Shown here in pieces: positions 1 to 6,557 of a stretch of 11,826 bases of DNA (its first letter is position 1; each line of letters begins with the position of its first letter). The translations under genes were made by a program, and so were the position numbers. Source of the stretch: Pseudomonadota bacterium. GTDB lineage: Bacteria; Pseudomonadota; Alphaproteobacteria; Rhizobiales; Xanthobacteraceae. Where the stretch lies: positions 1 through 11,826 of the forward strand of contig JAEYTJ010000238.1 in the NCBI GenBank assembly GCA_023434095.1, written 5' to 3'. Below the pieces are notes generated by a model. That model did not search any database. It saw only the letters and a list, made by a program, of their open reading frames with translations, and was not told where the DNA came from.

Positions 1-1
1 G

Positions 2-325
2 CCGGACTTCGCGGTGCTCGCCGCGCTGGGGCGCGCCGGCTTCGCCGGGGTGATGATCGACACTGCCGACAAGAAGGCCGGCTCGCTGACCGAGCATCTC
101 GACCCGCTCACCCTCGGCCAGTTCGTCGCCGAGGCACGCCGGCACGGGTTGATGACCGGGCTCGCCGGCTCGCTGCGGCTGGACGATATCCCGGCGCTGC
201 TCGGCGTCGGCGCCGACTATCTCGGCTTTCGCGGCGCGCTGTGCGAGGGCGGCCGCACCGGCACGCTCGATCCCGCACGCCTCGGCCAGGTCCACGCCCG
301 CCTGCGCGAGCCGAGCGACCATTAG
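2..325 (+). CDS. mfnB: MfnB-like (5-formylfuran-3-yl)methyl phosphate synthase (DUF556/UPF0264), 3' part
   Basis: The open frame runs in from the window edge and ends at TAG 323-325, giving the last 107 residues; the start lies outside. In methanogens this family condenses two glyceraldehyde-3-phosphate molecules into the furan phosphate precursor of methanofuran. In methylotrophs it is assigned to methylofuran, the C1 carrier bound by the Fhc complex. Visible features: a (beta/alpha)8-type C-terminal half, a GVMIDTADKK motif near the left edge whose Asp and Lys are four residues apart (as I recall, this matches the catalytic Asp/Lys pair of the archaeal enzyme), and YLGFRGALCEGGRTGTLD near the C-terminus, typical of a phosphate-binding end. 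Linkage to fhc genes about 2.7 kb away supports the call. The ATG at 14 is internal, not the start. Family call is fairly secure; the exact symbol rests on memory of the archaeal protein. Confidence 0.8.
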   Translation, partial: PDFAVLAALGRAGFAGVMIDTADKKAGSLTEHLDPLTLGQFVAEARRHGLMTGLAGSLRLDDIPALLGVGADYLGFRGALCEGGRTGTLDPARLGQVHARLREPSDH

Positions 326-339
326 CGGGCGCTCAGGTT

Positions 340-377
340 CCCCGGACAAGCCGCGCCTGCGCGGCGCCGATCCGGGG
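340..377. repeat. Nested palindromic hairpin after mfnB, REP-like, possible terminator
   Basis: CCCCGGA (340-346) pairs with TCCGGGG (371-377), and inside it GCCGCGC (350-356) pairs with GCGCGGC (359-365). It begins 14 bases after the mfnB stop. No run of T follows on the plus strand, so it is not a classical intrinsic terminator. The CCGGACAAG word resembles short palindromic repeats common between genes in Hyphomicrobiales (inference). It could end mfnB transcription or protect its 3' end. Confidence 0.4.
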
Positions 378-641
378 CCCAGGAGAAAAGCCGCCGCAGG
401 CGACCATCGGGAGAAATCACCACAGGCAGCTTCCGCGGAAGCACCCGCACGGCCGAAGCCTCATGCGCCGTGTCCCGGATCGCCTTCCGCTCACGCTCCA
501 GGCGTCCGGGACAAGGGGCGTTCGACGCCCTCACCTGCCGCCTTGACTTTACCACCTTGCAGGTCCATTCCCCCGCCCGCCGCGTGTCACCGCGGCGCAA
601 TTGGAATCCCCTAACCATGCCCAGCGACAGTACCAGTCGAT

Positions 642-744
642 TGTCCGGCCGGCCGCGGCCGGCGCTGTGATCCGGCTCCGGGCCTGACCCGGCTTCGGCT
701 CTCCGCGCCGCCTGCAAAGGCCGGACAGCGGAAAGAGAGCCGAA
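642..744 (+). promoter_or_regulatory. Structured mgtE leader with RBS-sequestering hairpin
   Basis: TTCGGCTCTC (694-703) is the exact reverse complement of GAGAGCCGAA (735-744), the ten bases directly before the mgtE ATG, which include the purine-rich ribosome binding segment GAAAGAGAG. CGC 704-706 with GCG 728-730 could extend the stem past a small internal loop. A second pairing, TGTCCGGCC (642-650) with GGCCGGACA (719-727), crosses the first. Both could form only as a pseudoknot; otherwise they are alternatives. CCGGG/CCCGG (678-682/688-692) is a further small hairpin. Base pairing is seen directly; control of mgtE translation, perhaps by Mg2+, is inference. I do not recognise a known riboswitch class. 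Confidence 0.4.
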
Positions 745-2124
745 ATGGACGAACGGACGGAAGACCGTCGCGACGACACGCTTGTGGATGCCGCTGCCCT
801 CGCGGCCGAACTCGCCGAAGAACACCCCGCCGATATCGCCGAGGCGCTGGACGAGCAGGAGCCGAGGACCGCCTCCGCCGTGCTCGCCAGCCTGCCGCGC
901 GAGCAGCAGGTGGAGATTCTCGACGGCCCGGATGTCGATCTCACCAGCGAGCTGATCGAGGCCCTTCCCGTCGAGGAAGCGGTGCGCCTCGTCTCCGACA
1001 TGTCGGCCGACCGCGCCGCCGACCTGTTCCGCTGGATGGACGAGCCGGCCCGCTCGCATCTCTTCGCGCGCCTGCCGCACGAGACGCAGGCCGAGCTGAA
1101 CCGTCTTCTCGCCTGGCCCGAGCACAGTGCCGGCGGCTTGATGACCACGGAGTTCGTCACCGCCCCCTCCAGCTGGACGGTGGGCGAGACGCTGCGCCAC
1201 ATCCGCGAAATCGAGGGCACGCGCGAGACCATCTACGCCATCTATGTGCTCGACCCCGACACGCAGCGGCTGCTGAAGGCGGTGACGCTGCGCCGGCTCA
1301 TCACCGGCGAACCGGACGACCCCATCCTCTCGGTCGCGCCCAAGCACGACCCGATCACCGCCGACCCGCTGATGGACCGCGAGGACGTCGCCCGGCTGAT
1401 CTCGAAATACGACCTCCTCGCCGTGCCGGTGGTGGACGCCGAGGAGCATGTGCTCGGCATCGTCACCGTCGACGACATGATCGACGCCATCATCGAAGAA
1501 GGCACGGAGGACGCGCAGAAATTCGGCGGCATGGAAGCGCTGGACGAGCCCTATATGGAGATTGGCTTCTTCGCCATGCTGAAGAAGCGCGGCGGCTGGC
1601 TGTCCATCCTGTTCCTCGGGGAGATGCTCACCGCCAACGCCATGCAGCATTTCGAGGACGAGCTGGAGCGCGCCATCGTGCTCACCTTGTTCATCCCGCT
1701 GATCATGAGCTCCGGCGGCAATTCCGGCTCGCAGGCGACCTCGCTGATCATCCGCGCGCTGGCGCTGGGCGAGATCAAGGTCAGGGACTGGTGGCGCGTC
1801 GCCCTGCGCGAACTGCCCTCCGGCCTCGTGCTCGGCTCCATCCTCGCCACGCTGGGCGTGACCCGCATCACAATCTGGCAGCTCGCCGGCTTCCACGATT
1901 ATGGCGAGCACTGGGTGCTGGTGGCGGCGACGGTCGGTGCGGCGCTGATCGCCATCGTCACCTTCGGCTCGCTGATCGGCTCGATGCTGCCCTTCGTGCT
2001 GCGCCGCTTCGGCTTCGACCCCGCCAGCGCCTCGGCGCCCTTCGTGGCGACCTTCGTCGACGTGACCGGGCTGGTGATCTACTTCACCGTCGCCATGGTG
2101 ATCCTCAAGGGCACGCTGCTTTAA
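745..2124 (+). CDS. mgtE: Magnesium transporter MgtE
   Basis: A 459-residue MgtE, close to the usual family length. MgtE is a homodimeric inner-membrane Mg2+ channel gated by cytosolic Mg2+ binding. Domain order: an acidic helical MgtE_N domain (about 15-125); the linker EHSAGGLMTTEFV from about 126; two CBS domains (about 135-255); a connecting helix; then a membrane part from about residue 281 to the end with five likely segments. Family signatures are SSGGNSGSQATS (about 322-333) and FVATFVDVTG (433-442). D439 there corresponds, as I recall, to the pore Asp (D432) of the Thermus thermophilus protein. The start ATG follows the purine-rich GAAAGAGAG. The gene stands alone, after a long structured leader and converging on the SRPBCC gene 18 bases away. 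No direct link to the C1 pathway is evident. Confidence 0.95.
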   Translation: MDERTEDRRDDTLVDAAALAAELAEEHPADIAEALDEQEPRTASAVLASLPREQQVEILDGPDVDLTSELIEALPVEEAVRLVSDMSADRAADLFRWMDEPARSHLFARLPHETQAELNRLLAWPEHSAGGLMTTEFVTAPSSWTVGETLRHIREIEGTRETIYAIYVLDPDTQRLLKAVTLRRLITGEPDDPILSVAPKHDPITADPLMDREDVARLISKYDLLAVPVVDAEEHVLGIVTVDDMIDAIIEEGTEDAQKFGGMEALDEPYMEIGFFAMLKKRGGWLSILFLGEMLTANAMQHFEDELERAIVLTLFIPLIMSSGGNSGSQATSLIIRALALGEIKVRDWWRVALRELPSGLVLGSILATLGVTRITIWQLAGFHDYGEHWVLVAATVGAALIAIVTFGSLIGSMLPFVLRRFGFDPASASAPFVATFVDVTGLVIYFTVAMVILKGTLL

Positions 2125-2142
2125 GCGCGCGACGTCATCGCG

Positions 2143-2610
2143 TCATTGCACGCCGATGGCCTCACCGGCGATGACCTCGGCGAGCCGGTCGAAACCTTCC
2201 CCGGTGCCGAGGACGCGCTGCTCGCGCGCGCCCTCGCCCGCCAGGAAGGCGGCCTGCTCGGTGAAGGTCATCCAGGTCCGCGCGCCAGCGGGTGCCAGTT
2301 CGACCGTCACCAGCGACGCCGACAAAAGCTCGGCGCCGAAACGCATCTCATAGGCGTAGATGATCCGTTGCGCAGACACGATATCGAAATAACAGGCGCG
2401 GAACGACAGCTCCTTGCCCTCGGGAGTGCGCCAGCGCTTGGCCTCCCCGCCGCCGGGCCGGAAGTCGAAGGCTCGTTCGAGGACGGTCCAGTCGGCGTGG
2501 CAGCCGGTCCAGCGCTCCTTGAGCTCCGGCTCGGCCCAGAAGCGGAAGGCGTGCCGGGGGCTGCCCGGTAGCTCGCGCTCGATCACGAAGGTGGTGTGTT
2601 CGGGTTTCAT
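2143..2610 (-). CDS. AHSA1/SRPBCC-family protein paired with ArsR regulator
   Basis: A 155-residue protein of the START/SRPBCC superfamily (Activator of Hsp90 ATPase homolog 1-like type). The N-terminus FVIERELPGSPRHAFRFWAEP, which continues into LKERWTGC, is the usual first strand and helix of this fold. The later strand pattern and a C-terminal amphipathic helix (GEGFDRLAEVIAG) complete a helix-grip cavity that probably binds a hydrophobic small molecule. The ligand is unknown and I cannot name a specific reaction. Its ATG overlaps the TGA of the ArsR gene (ATGA, 2607-2610), so the two are translationally coupled and share a promoter. ArsR-SRPBCC pairs are widespread; the SRPBCC member may handle or sense the inducer (inference). 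It ends 18 bases from the convergent mgtE stop, with no clear terminator between them. Confidence 0.88.
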   Translation of the reverse strand: MKPEHTTFVIERELPGSPRHAFRFWAEPELKERWTGCHADWTVLERAFDFRPGGGEAKRWRTPEGKELSFRACYFDIVSAQRIIYAYEMRFGAELLSASLVTVELAPAGARTWMTFTEQAAFLAGEGAREQRVLGTGEGFDRLAEVIAGEAIGVQ

Positions 2611-2963
2611 GTGCGGCTCTCTTCTTCCGGCATGGCTTGCATGGCCGCGCCGAGGCGGTCGAAGGCGGCGTTCAGCGCCGCTTCCCGACTGCGCGCCCAG
2701 TCGGCGATGGTTCTGAGGGCAAGGGGCTGCACGCTATAGGTGCGCGTGCGACCCGCCTTGGCCGAGGTGACGATGCCGCCCTCCTCCAGCACCTTGAGAT
2801 GCTTCACCGCCGAGGGCAGCCGCATCCCGGCCGGCGCCGCCAGCTCTGTCACGGTGGCGGGCCCGCGGCTGAGCTGCTCCACCATGCCGCGCCGGTGGGG
2901 GTCGGCGAGCGCCAGGAACAGCCCGTCGAGAGGTGGGGAGGCGTCCGGAGAAATAGTTTCCAT
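2607..2963 (-). CDS. ArsR/SmtB-family winged-helix repressor
   Basis: A 118-residue ArsR-type DNA-binding protein. The pattern LFLALADPHRRGMVEQL, then VTELAAPAGMRLPSAVKHLKVLEE (helix-turn-helix with recognition helix around residues 50-65), then GIVTSAKAGRTRTYSVQP (wing), is standard for the family. The protein contains no cysteine, so it lacks the Cys-based metal sites of arsenic or cadmium sensors. A non-metal signal linked to the SRPBCC partner is more likely. The start at 2963 is well fixed: an in-frame TAG lies 12 bases upstream (2973-2975) and the next Met is residue 27. There is no Shine-Dalgarno sequence. The start codon lies inside a large palindrome and next to a promoter -10, pointing to autorepression and a leaderless transcript. 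It is 78 bases beyond the end of fhcC on the same strand but appears to have its own promoter. Confidence 0.9.
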   Translation of the reverse strand: METISPDASPPLDGLFLALADPHRRGMVEQLSRGPATVTELAAPAGMRLPSAVKHLKVLEEGGIVTSAKAGRTRTYSVQPLALRTIADWARSREAALNAAFDRLGAAMQAMPEEESRT

Positions 2964-2979
2964 GAATGGACACTATTTC
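2950..2979. promoter_or_regulatory. Palindromic operator over the arsR start codon
   Basis: Thirty bases with dyad symmetry about 2964/2965. GAAATAGT (2950-2957) mirrors ACTATTTC (2972-2979) and TCCAT (2959-2963) mirrors ATGGA (2966-2970). Only one internal pair (2958/2971) and the central pair fail. It covers the proposed -10 element, the inferred transcription start and the ATG of the ArsR gene. The size and long two-fold symmetry are typical of ArsR dimer operators. Binding by this ArsR is inference, though position and symmetry make autoregulation likely. Confidence 0.7.
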
Positions 2980-2999
2980 GACCGCCACCACCCTGTCAA
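2972..2999 (-). promoter_or_regulatory. Promoter of arsR-SRPBCC operon
   Basis: On the minus strand there is a perfect -35 hexamer TTGACA (2999-2994), a 16-base spacer and AATAGT (2977-2972), four of six matches to TATAAT. A start about seven bases downstream would fall at 2966-2963, at or just before the ATG, so the mRNA would carry almost no leader. Seen in sequence; promoter activity and the start site are predictions. Confidence 0.6.
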
Positions 3000-3003
3000 G
3001 AAT

Positions 3004-3023
3004 GGTTTCCCGATTTGGAAACT
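3004..3023. promoter_or_regulatory. Second copy of the operator core, or weak fhc terminator hairpin
   Basis: GTTTCC (3005-3010) and GGAAAC (3017-3022) form an inverted repeat with a 6-base centre. The geometry is the same as GTTTCC/GGACAC (2956-2961/2968-2973) in the main operator, and flanking bases match too (GGTTTCC-N6-GGAAACT against AGTTTCC-N6-GGACACT). It lies just upstream of the arsR -35, with centres 49 bases apart. It is also 19 bases past the fhcC stop and could act as a weak terminator, although no T-run follows on the minus strand. Confidence 0.5.
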
Positions 3024-3041
3024 TTTCGAACTGAAACCGGC

Positions 3042-3842
3042 TTAGACCCGCGCCAGCACCTCGCCCTGCCCGCCGATCAGCGTGTCGCCGACGAGGCGGC
3101 GGGCGCGGGTCCAGCCCTCCAGACGCGCGGCGAGTTCCGGCACGCGGCGCGCCAGCAGCCGCAGCGCCACAAGTTCGTGCGCGCCGGTGTCAACGAAGCC
3201 CGCCGGCAGCTCCGGCACGGCGTCGACGAAGATCGTGCCGCGCTTCATGCCCCGCCCCATAAGCGGGCCGATGCCGCCGCCGACGCTCACCGTGCCGGCA
3301 ATCATGTCGGTCGCCAGCCCTTCCCCGGCATGGCCGGCGATGGTGATCAGCCCGCCGCGCTGGCGCTCCGCCGCGCGCGGGCCGGCATTGCCGCCGATTC
3401 CCAGCACCCCGCCGCAAAGCCCGCGCCGCGAGCCCGAGCCGGCCGCGCCGGCATGGGAACCGGCATTGCCGGCCAGCTCGATCCGCCCACCGGACATTTC
3501 CGTGCCGAGGAAATCCCCGGCCTCGCCGGCGATGCGCAGCACGCCCCCGCTCATGCCGCGCCCGGCAAAGGCGCCGACATTGCCGTCGACGATCAGCTCG
3601 CCCGTCGTCATCCCGGCGCCGACGCCGTCGAGCCTGACATCGCCGATCTCGATCAGCAGCACGCCGTCCGGGGCGCCCTCGATGAAGAACAGCTCCGCCA
3701 GCTTCACGCTGCGCCCGCCGCAGGGTACGTCGACATGTTCGAGTTCGCGCAGCGGCAGCGGGCAGGTGATTTCCGGCGTGAGGCCGGAAAGGTCGACCCG
3801 CGCCTCGAAGGGCGCGCGCGGCTTCAGGGAAACCCCGCTCAT
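3042..3842 (-). CDS. fhcC: Formyltransferase/hydrolase complex subunit C
   Basis: A 266-residue homolog of formylmethanofuran dehydrogenase subunit C. In the bacterial Fhc complex it is a structural partner of FhcD, FhcA and FhcB and takes part in formyl transfer and hydrolysis in the cytoplasm. From about residue 75 to 205 it shows the expected repeats of a right-handed beta-helix: glycine-rich units such as GRGMSGGVLRIAGEAGDFLG, then TEMSGGRIELAGNAG, then RGGLITIAGHAG. These resemble the glutamate synthase alpha C-terminal domain. The start at 3842 is chosen because its ATG overlaps the fhcD stop (ATGA, 3839-3842) and is preceded by GGGAGAG at good spacing. The frame stays open further upstream (to 4088) but that part lies wholly inside fhcD. 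It is the last gene of the fhc operon. Confidence 0.95.
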   Translation of the reverse strand: MSGVSLKPRAPFEARVDLSGLTPEITCPLPLRELEHVDVPCGGRSVKLAELFFIEGAPDGVLLIEIGDVRLDGVGAGMTTGELIVDGNVGAFAGRGMSGGVLRIAGEAGDFLGTEMSGGRIELAGNAGSHAGAAGSGSRRGLCGGVLGIGGNAGPRAAERQRGGLITIAGHAGEGLATDMIAGTVSVGGGIGPLMGRGMKRGTIFVDAVPELPAGFVDTGAHELVALRLLARRVPELAARLEGWTRARRLVGDTLIGGQGEVLARV

Positions 3843-4753
3843 GCCGTCTCTCCCGCGCCCTGCATGATCTCGCGAAGCTTGAAATGGAACGGCCCGAGAT
3901 TGCCGCCGTAATTGCCGGCGTCGATCGCCACCACCCCGGCTTCCGCGCCGAGCGCGCAGACGGCGGTGATGCCCACCCTGGTCGCTTCCGCCACCGCTTC
4001 GAAGCTCACCCCGTCGATGACGATTTCCAGCACCGAGCCGACCTCGGGGGGAAGCTGGCTCGGCACCGTGCCGCGCAGCGTCGGGCAATAGGCGTCGTTG
4101 GTGGAGGCGAACAGGCCCTTATATTTGGAACCGACCTTGGAGCCTGAGCGCACCACGCCGCCGGGGAAGGGCAGGATGATGCCCGGCACCTGCACCATGG
4201 CCGCCACCGCCGCCTCGGCCGCCCTCAAGGCCTCGCCGCGCGAGCGGGCGAGGATGAGGAAATTGCCGCCGCCGACGCCGTCGACCGATCCGGTGTCCTC
4301 GTCGCAGACGAACTCGCCCTCCATGACCGGCAGGCGCCAGAAGCGCCTGTCGGCGATCTTCTTGGAGATCTGGTGCCCGTCGGCGAAGTAGCGGATGGTC
4401 TTGGCCAGCGGCACGCGCTTGCCCGTCTCGATGCCGGCATAGCAGGCCGTGGTCGGGCAGGTCAGCACGCACTGGCCGAGGCGCAGCGGCACCACCTTCT
4501 TCAGCGAGCCGAAATCCATCGCGAAGATGAGCAGCGCCACGCCCGGCCGCCCGTCCGGCGTCTCCTCGGGTGCCAGCGTGCGCTCGATGCCGGCCTCGCA
4601 GCCGCAGCCGATCACCGAGGTGGCGAAGCCCGTAGTGGTCCGCCCGGCGATCAGCGCCCATTCCGGCGTGTCGGCGGTGACGATGAGCCGCGTGCCCACC
4701 ATCGGAAAGGCTTCCGCGAACGTGTCGCGGATCTCGACGCCGTTGAGGATCAT
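3839..4753 (-). CDS. fhcD: Formylmethanofuran:H4MPT formyltransferase, Fhc subunit D
   Basis: A 304-residue Ftr/FhcD protein. It transfers the formyl group between formyl-H4MPT and methylofuran; in methylotrophs the flow is from H4MPT towards formate release. Family stretches include ILNGVEIRDTFAEAFPM at the N-terminus, FATSVIGCGCEAGIE, CPTTACYAG, VDGVGGGNFLILAR, GIILPFPGGVVRSGSKVGSK and the C-terminal GNYGGNLGPFHFKLRE. The start at 4753 is preferred over the in-frame ATG at 4798. It has GGGAGG six bases upstream and gives the family N-terminus, while the extra 15 residues (MRAQRASKDGRGRRP) are encoded partly by a repeat element. The 136-base gap to fhcA is unusual in this tightly packed operon; at its other end it overlaps fhcC by four bases. 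Confidence 0.96.
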   Translation of the reverse strand: MILNGVEIRDTFAEAFPMVGTRLIVTADTPEWALIAGRTTTGFATSVIGCGCEAGIERTLAPEETPDGRPGVALLIFAMDFGSLKKVVPLRLGQCVLTCPTTACYAGIETGKRVPLAKTIRYFADGHQISKKIADRRFWRLPVMEGEFVCDEDTGSVDGVGGGNFLILARSRGEALRAAEAAVAAMVQVPGIILPFPGGVVRSGSKVGSKYKGLFASTNDAYCPTLRGTVPSQLPPEVGSVLEIVIDGVSFEAVAEATRVGITAVCALGAEAGVVAIDAGNYGGNLGPFHFKLREIMQGAGETA

Positions 4754-4770
4754 CGGGCGCCTCCCACGAC

Positions 4771-4869
4771 CATCCTTCGAGGCTCGCTGCGCTCGCAACT
4801 CAGGATGACGTTGCTCTGGAAGAAGGGCGTCATCCTGTGGTGCCCGGCAAAGCCGGGCTTCGAAGGATG
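4771..4869. repeat. 99-base palindromic intergenic repeat inside the fhc operon
   Basis: The ends CATCCTTCGA (4771-4780) and TCGAAGGATG (4860-4869) are exact inverted repeats. Inside them CAGGATGACG (4801-4810) and CGTCATCCTG (4828-4837) are also exact inverted repeats, and GCCCGGC-AAA-GCCGGGC (4842-4858) is a perfect hairpin. The words CATCCTTCGAGGC and CTCAGGATGACG match what I remember of palindromic elements scattered between genes in Hyphomicrobiales. No coding capacity. It fills most of the fhcA-fhcD gap and may act on mRNA processing or partial termination. Confidence 0.75.
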
Positions 4870-4889
4870 TTGGCTGAGAACGACACCGC

Positions 4890-6557
4890 TCACGACGCCA
4901 CCCCCTCGCATTTGAGGATGGTCGGCCCCGCGCCGTTCCGCAGCTCGCCGTCGGCGATACGGAAATGCTGGGACTTCAGCCCCACCGCCTCATCGAACCA
5001 ACGCTGCATGTCTTTGTCGACCGCGCGGTCGAATTCCGGGCGGGCGACATGGGTGGTGCCCTGCGCTAGCTCCACCACCGCGCCGTCCCTGACGATCAGC
5101 CGGCCGTTCTTGAACACCATGCGGGTGGTCGAGAACATCGCCTCGCGGTCGGCCTCCTCGGTGTGCACGGCGATGTCCGCCACCGCGCCGGGGCCGAGAT
5201 GGCCCTTGTCGGTGAGGCCGAGAATGCGGGCGGGCGCCGCGCGGGTGAGGATGGCGATCTCCTCCAGCGAATATTCCCGCCGGATCTGCCCGAGCAGCGT
5301 GTGCGCCTGCGCCGCCTTGTTCAGCGTGGCGAGCTGGGCGTTGCGGAAGTCGCGGTCCATCAGCAGGCGGATGAGATGGGGATAGGTGGTGAACGGCCCG
5401 CCATTGGGGTGGTCGGTGGTGAGGAAGATCCGCCAGGGGTCCTCCACCAGCAGGAACAGCTCCAGCCCGATCGCCCATTGCAGGGCGTTGACGAAGGACT
5501 TGTCCTTGTACTCGAACGGCACCACGCCGCAGGCGGCGTCCAGCTCGATGTCCATGCCGATGGACTTCTTGGGGCTGGCGAGGCCGCGATTGCGGTATTG
5601 CGACATGTAGTCGGCGGAGGCGGTGACGGTCTGGCCGAACATCACCTGCCCGACATCGACCGAAATGTTCGGGTTGGCGTTGACCATTTCCGCGATGCGC
5701 GCCGCCGAGGAAGAGAAGCGCCGGTCGCCCTCCGTGCCGTAGGAATGGAACTGCAGATGGGTGAGGTGCAGCCGCCGCCCCTCGGTGGCGAGAATGGTGG
5801 CGAGCGTCGTGTCGTCATTGCCGGGCACGCCGAGATTGCAGCCATGCAGATGGATCGGATGCGGCAGGCCGAGTTCCGTCACCGCGCGGATCAGCGTGGT
5901 CAGCACCTTGCGCGGCGTCACCCCGTAATGCGGGTTGGCCTCGTCGAGGTCCATCTTGCGGGCGTTGAACTTGAAGGCGTTGATGCCGCCGGGATTGACG
6001 ATCTTGATGGCGAAGGCCTGCGTCGCCTCGATCATCCAGCCGACATAGGCGTTCACCTGCTCCTGCCCGGCCCCGGCGGCCAGCAGGCGCAGGAAATAAT
6101 CGTCATTGCCGAGAACGAGATAGGCGCCGGTGTCGAGATTGGGAATGTCGGCCATTTCCAGATGCGCGCCGCGCGCATTGGCGCCGACCATGGCCGGCTC
6201 GAACACCGTGGTGTAGCCGAGTTCGGCGTAGCGACAGCCGGTGGCGTGGGCGGTCGGCACCGCGCGGCCGCCGCCGCAGCCGCAGAAATTGCCGGGCATT
6301 TCCGGGAAGGCCCGCCGGTCCTCCTGCATCAGCAGGCGGGCGAGGTTCATCTTGCCGCCGGCGATGTGACTGTGAAGATCGATGCCGCCGGCCATGACGA
6401 CGGCGCCGCCCAGATCATATTCGGCATCGGCTTTGAGATCGGTGGCGGCGACGATGCGCCCGTCCTCGATCTCGATGTCGCGCACGGTGCCGCTGGCGAC
6501 GCCGTTCTCGCCATTGGCCGGGTCGAGCACACGCCCGCCCTTCAGCCGCAGTCTCAT
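4890..6557 (-). CDS. fhcA: Formyltransferase/hydrolase complex subunit A (formylmethylofuran hydrolase)
   Basis: A 555-residue amidohydrolase-superfamily protein homologous to formylmethanofuran dehydrogenase subunit A. It hydrolyses formylmethylofuran to formate and methylofuran, the final step of the H4MPT pathway. Visible metal-site candidates are H62 and H64 in DLHSHIAGGK, K185 in KIVNPGG (the position where the archaeal homolog has, as I recall, a carboxylated lysine), H236/H238 in IHLHGCN, H264/H267/H271 and D382 in TTDHPNGGPF, the likely catalytic Asp. Assigning each ligand needs an alignment. The C-terminal region (about 440-500) is the usual amidohydrolase beta-sandwich. The ATG directly follows the fhcB stop (TAAATG), with GGAGGGG embedded in the end of fhcB, so the two genes are coupled. 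Length is as expected for full-length FhcA. Confidence 0.96.
   Translation of the reverse strand: MRLRLKGGRVLDPANGENGVASGTVRDIEIEDGRIVAATDLKADAEYDLGGAVVMAGGIDLHSHIAGGKMNLARLLMQEDRRAFPEMPGNFCGCGGGRAVPTAHATGCRYAELGYTTVFEPAMVGANARGAHLEMADIPNLDTGAYLVLGNDDYFLRLLAAGAGQEQVNAYVGWMIEATQAFAIKIVNPGGINAFKFNARKMDLDEANPHYGVTPRKVLTTLIRAVTELGLPHPIHLHGCNLGVPGNDDTTLATILATEGRRLHLTHLQFHSYGTEGDRRFSSSAARIAEMVNANPNISVDVGQVMFGQTVTASADYMSQYRNRGLASPKKSIGMDIELDAACGVVPFEYKDKSFVNALQWAIGLELFLLVEDPWRIFLTTDHPNGGPFTTYPHLIRLLMDRDFRNAQLATLNKAAQAHTLLGQIRREYSLEEIAILTRAAPARILGLTDKGHLGPGAVADIAVHTEEADREAMFSTTRMVFKNGRLIVRDGAVVELAQGTTHVARPEFDRAVDKDMQRWFDEAVGLKSQHFRIADGELRNGAGPTILKCEGVAS

Larger units (their letters stand above)
326..744. 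other. 419-base non-coding region between mfnB and mgtE
   Basis: I see no credible gene here; short open frames in it lack family-like sequence. It holds the hairpin at 340-377, a perfect 14-base palindrome (GCTTCCGCGGAAGC, 429-442), and a 9-bp inverted pair CGATCCGGG (368-376) / CCCGGATCG (474-482). There is also a small hairpin GGGCGT/ACGCCC (516-521/525-530) and the structured mgtE leader from about 642. A TTGACT at 543-548 could be a -35 element, but the bases at -10 spacing (CATTCC) are poor, so no promoter is claimed. Confidence 0.6.

Noticed and set aside
543..571. TTGACT as a -35 for mgtE
   Set aside because: The matching -10 position reads CATTCC, too poor to claim a promoter.
470..670. 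66-codon open frame before mgtE
   Set aside because: Arg/Ser-rich, no ribosome site, crosses leader inverted repeats; no support as a gene.
322..1911. 529-codon minus-strand open frame opposite mgtE
   Set aside because: Mirror of MgtE codons with no recognisable motif and no ribosome binding site.
2637..3911. 424-codon plus-strand frame opposite arsR and fhcC
   Set aside because: Low-complexity Arg/Ala/Gln composition crossing two well-supported genes and their promoter.
3843..4088. Upstream extension of fhcC
   Set aside because: The frame is open but lies within fhcD; the ATG at 3842 has a good ribosome site and ATGA overlap.
4754..4798. 15-residue N-terminal extension of FhcD
   Set aside because: Encoded largely by the palindromic repeat; GGGAGG and the family N-terminus favour 4753.
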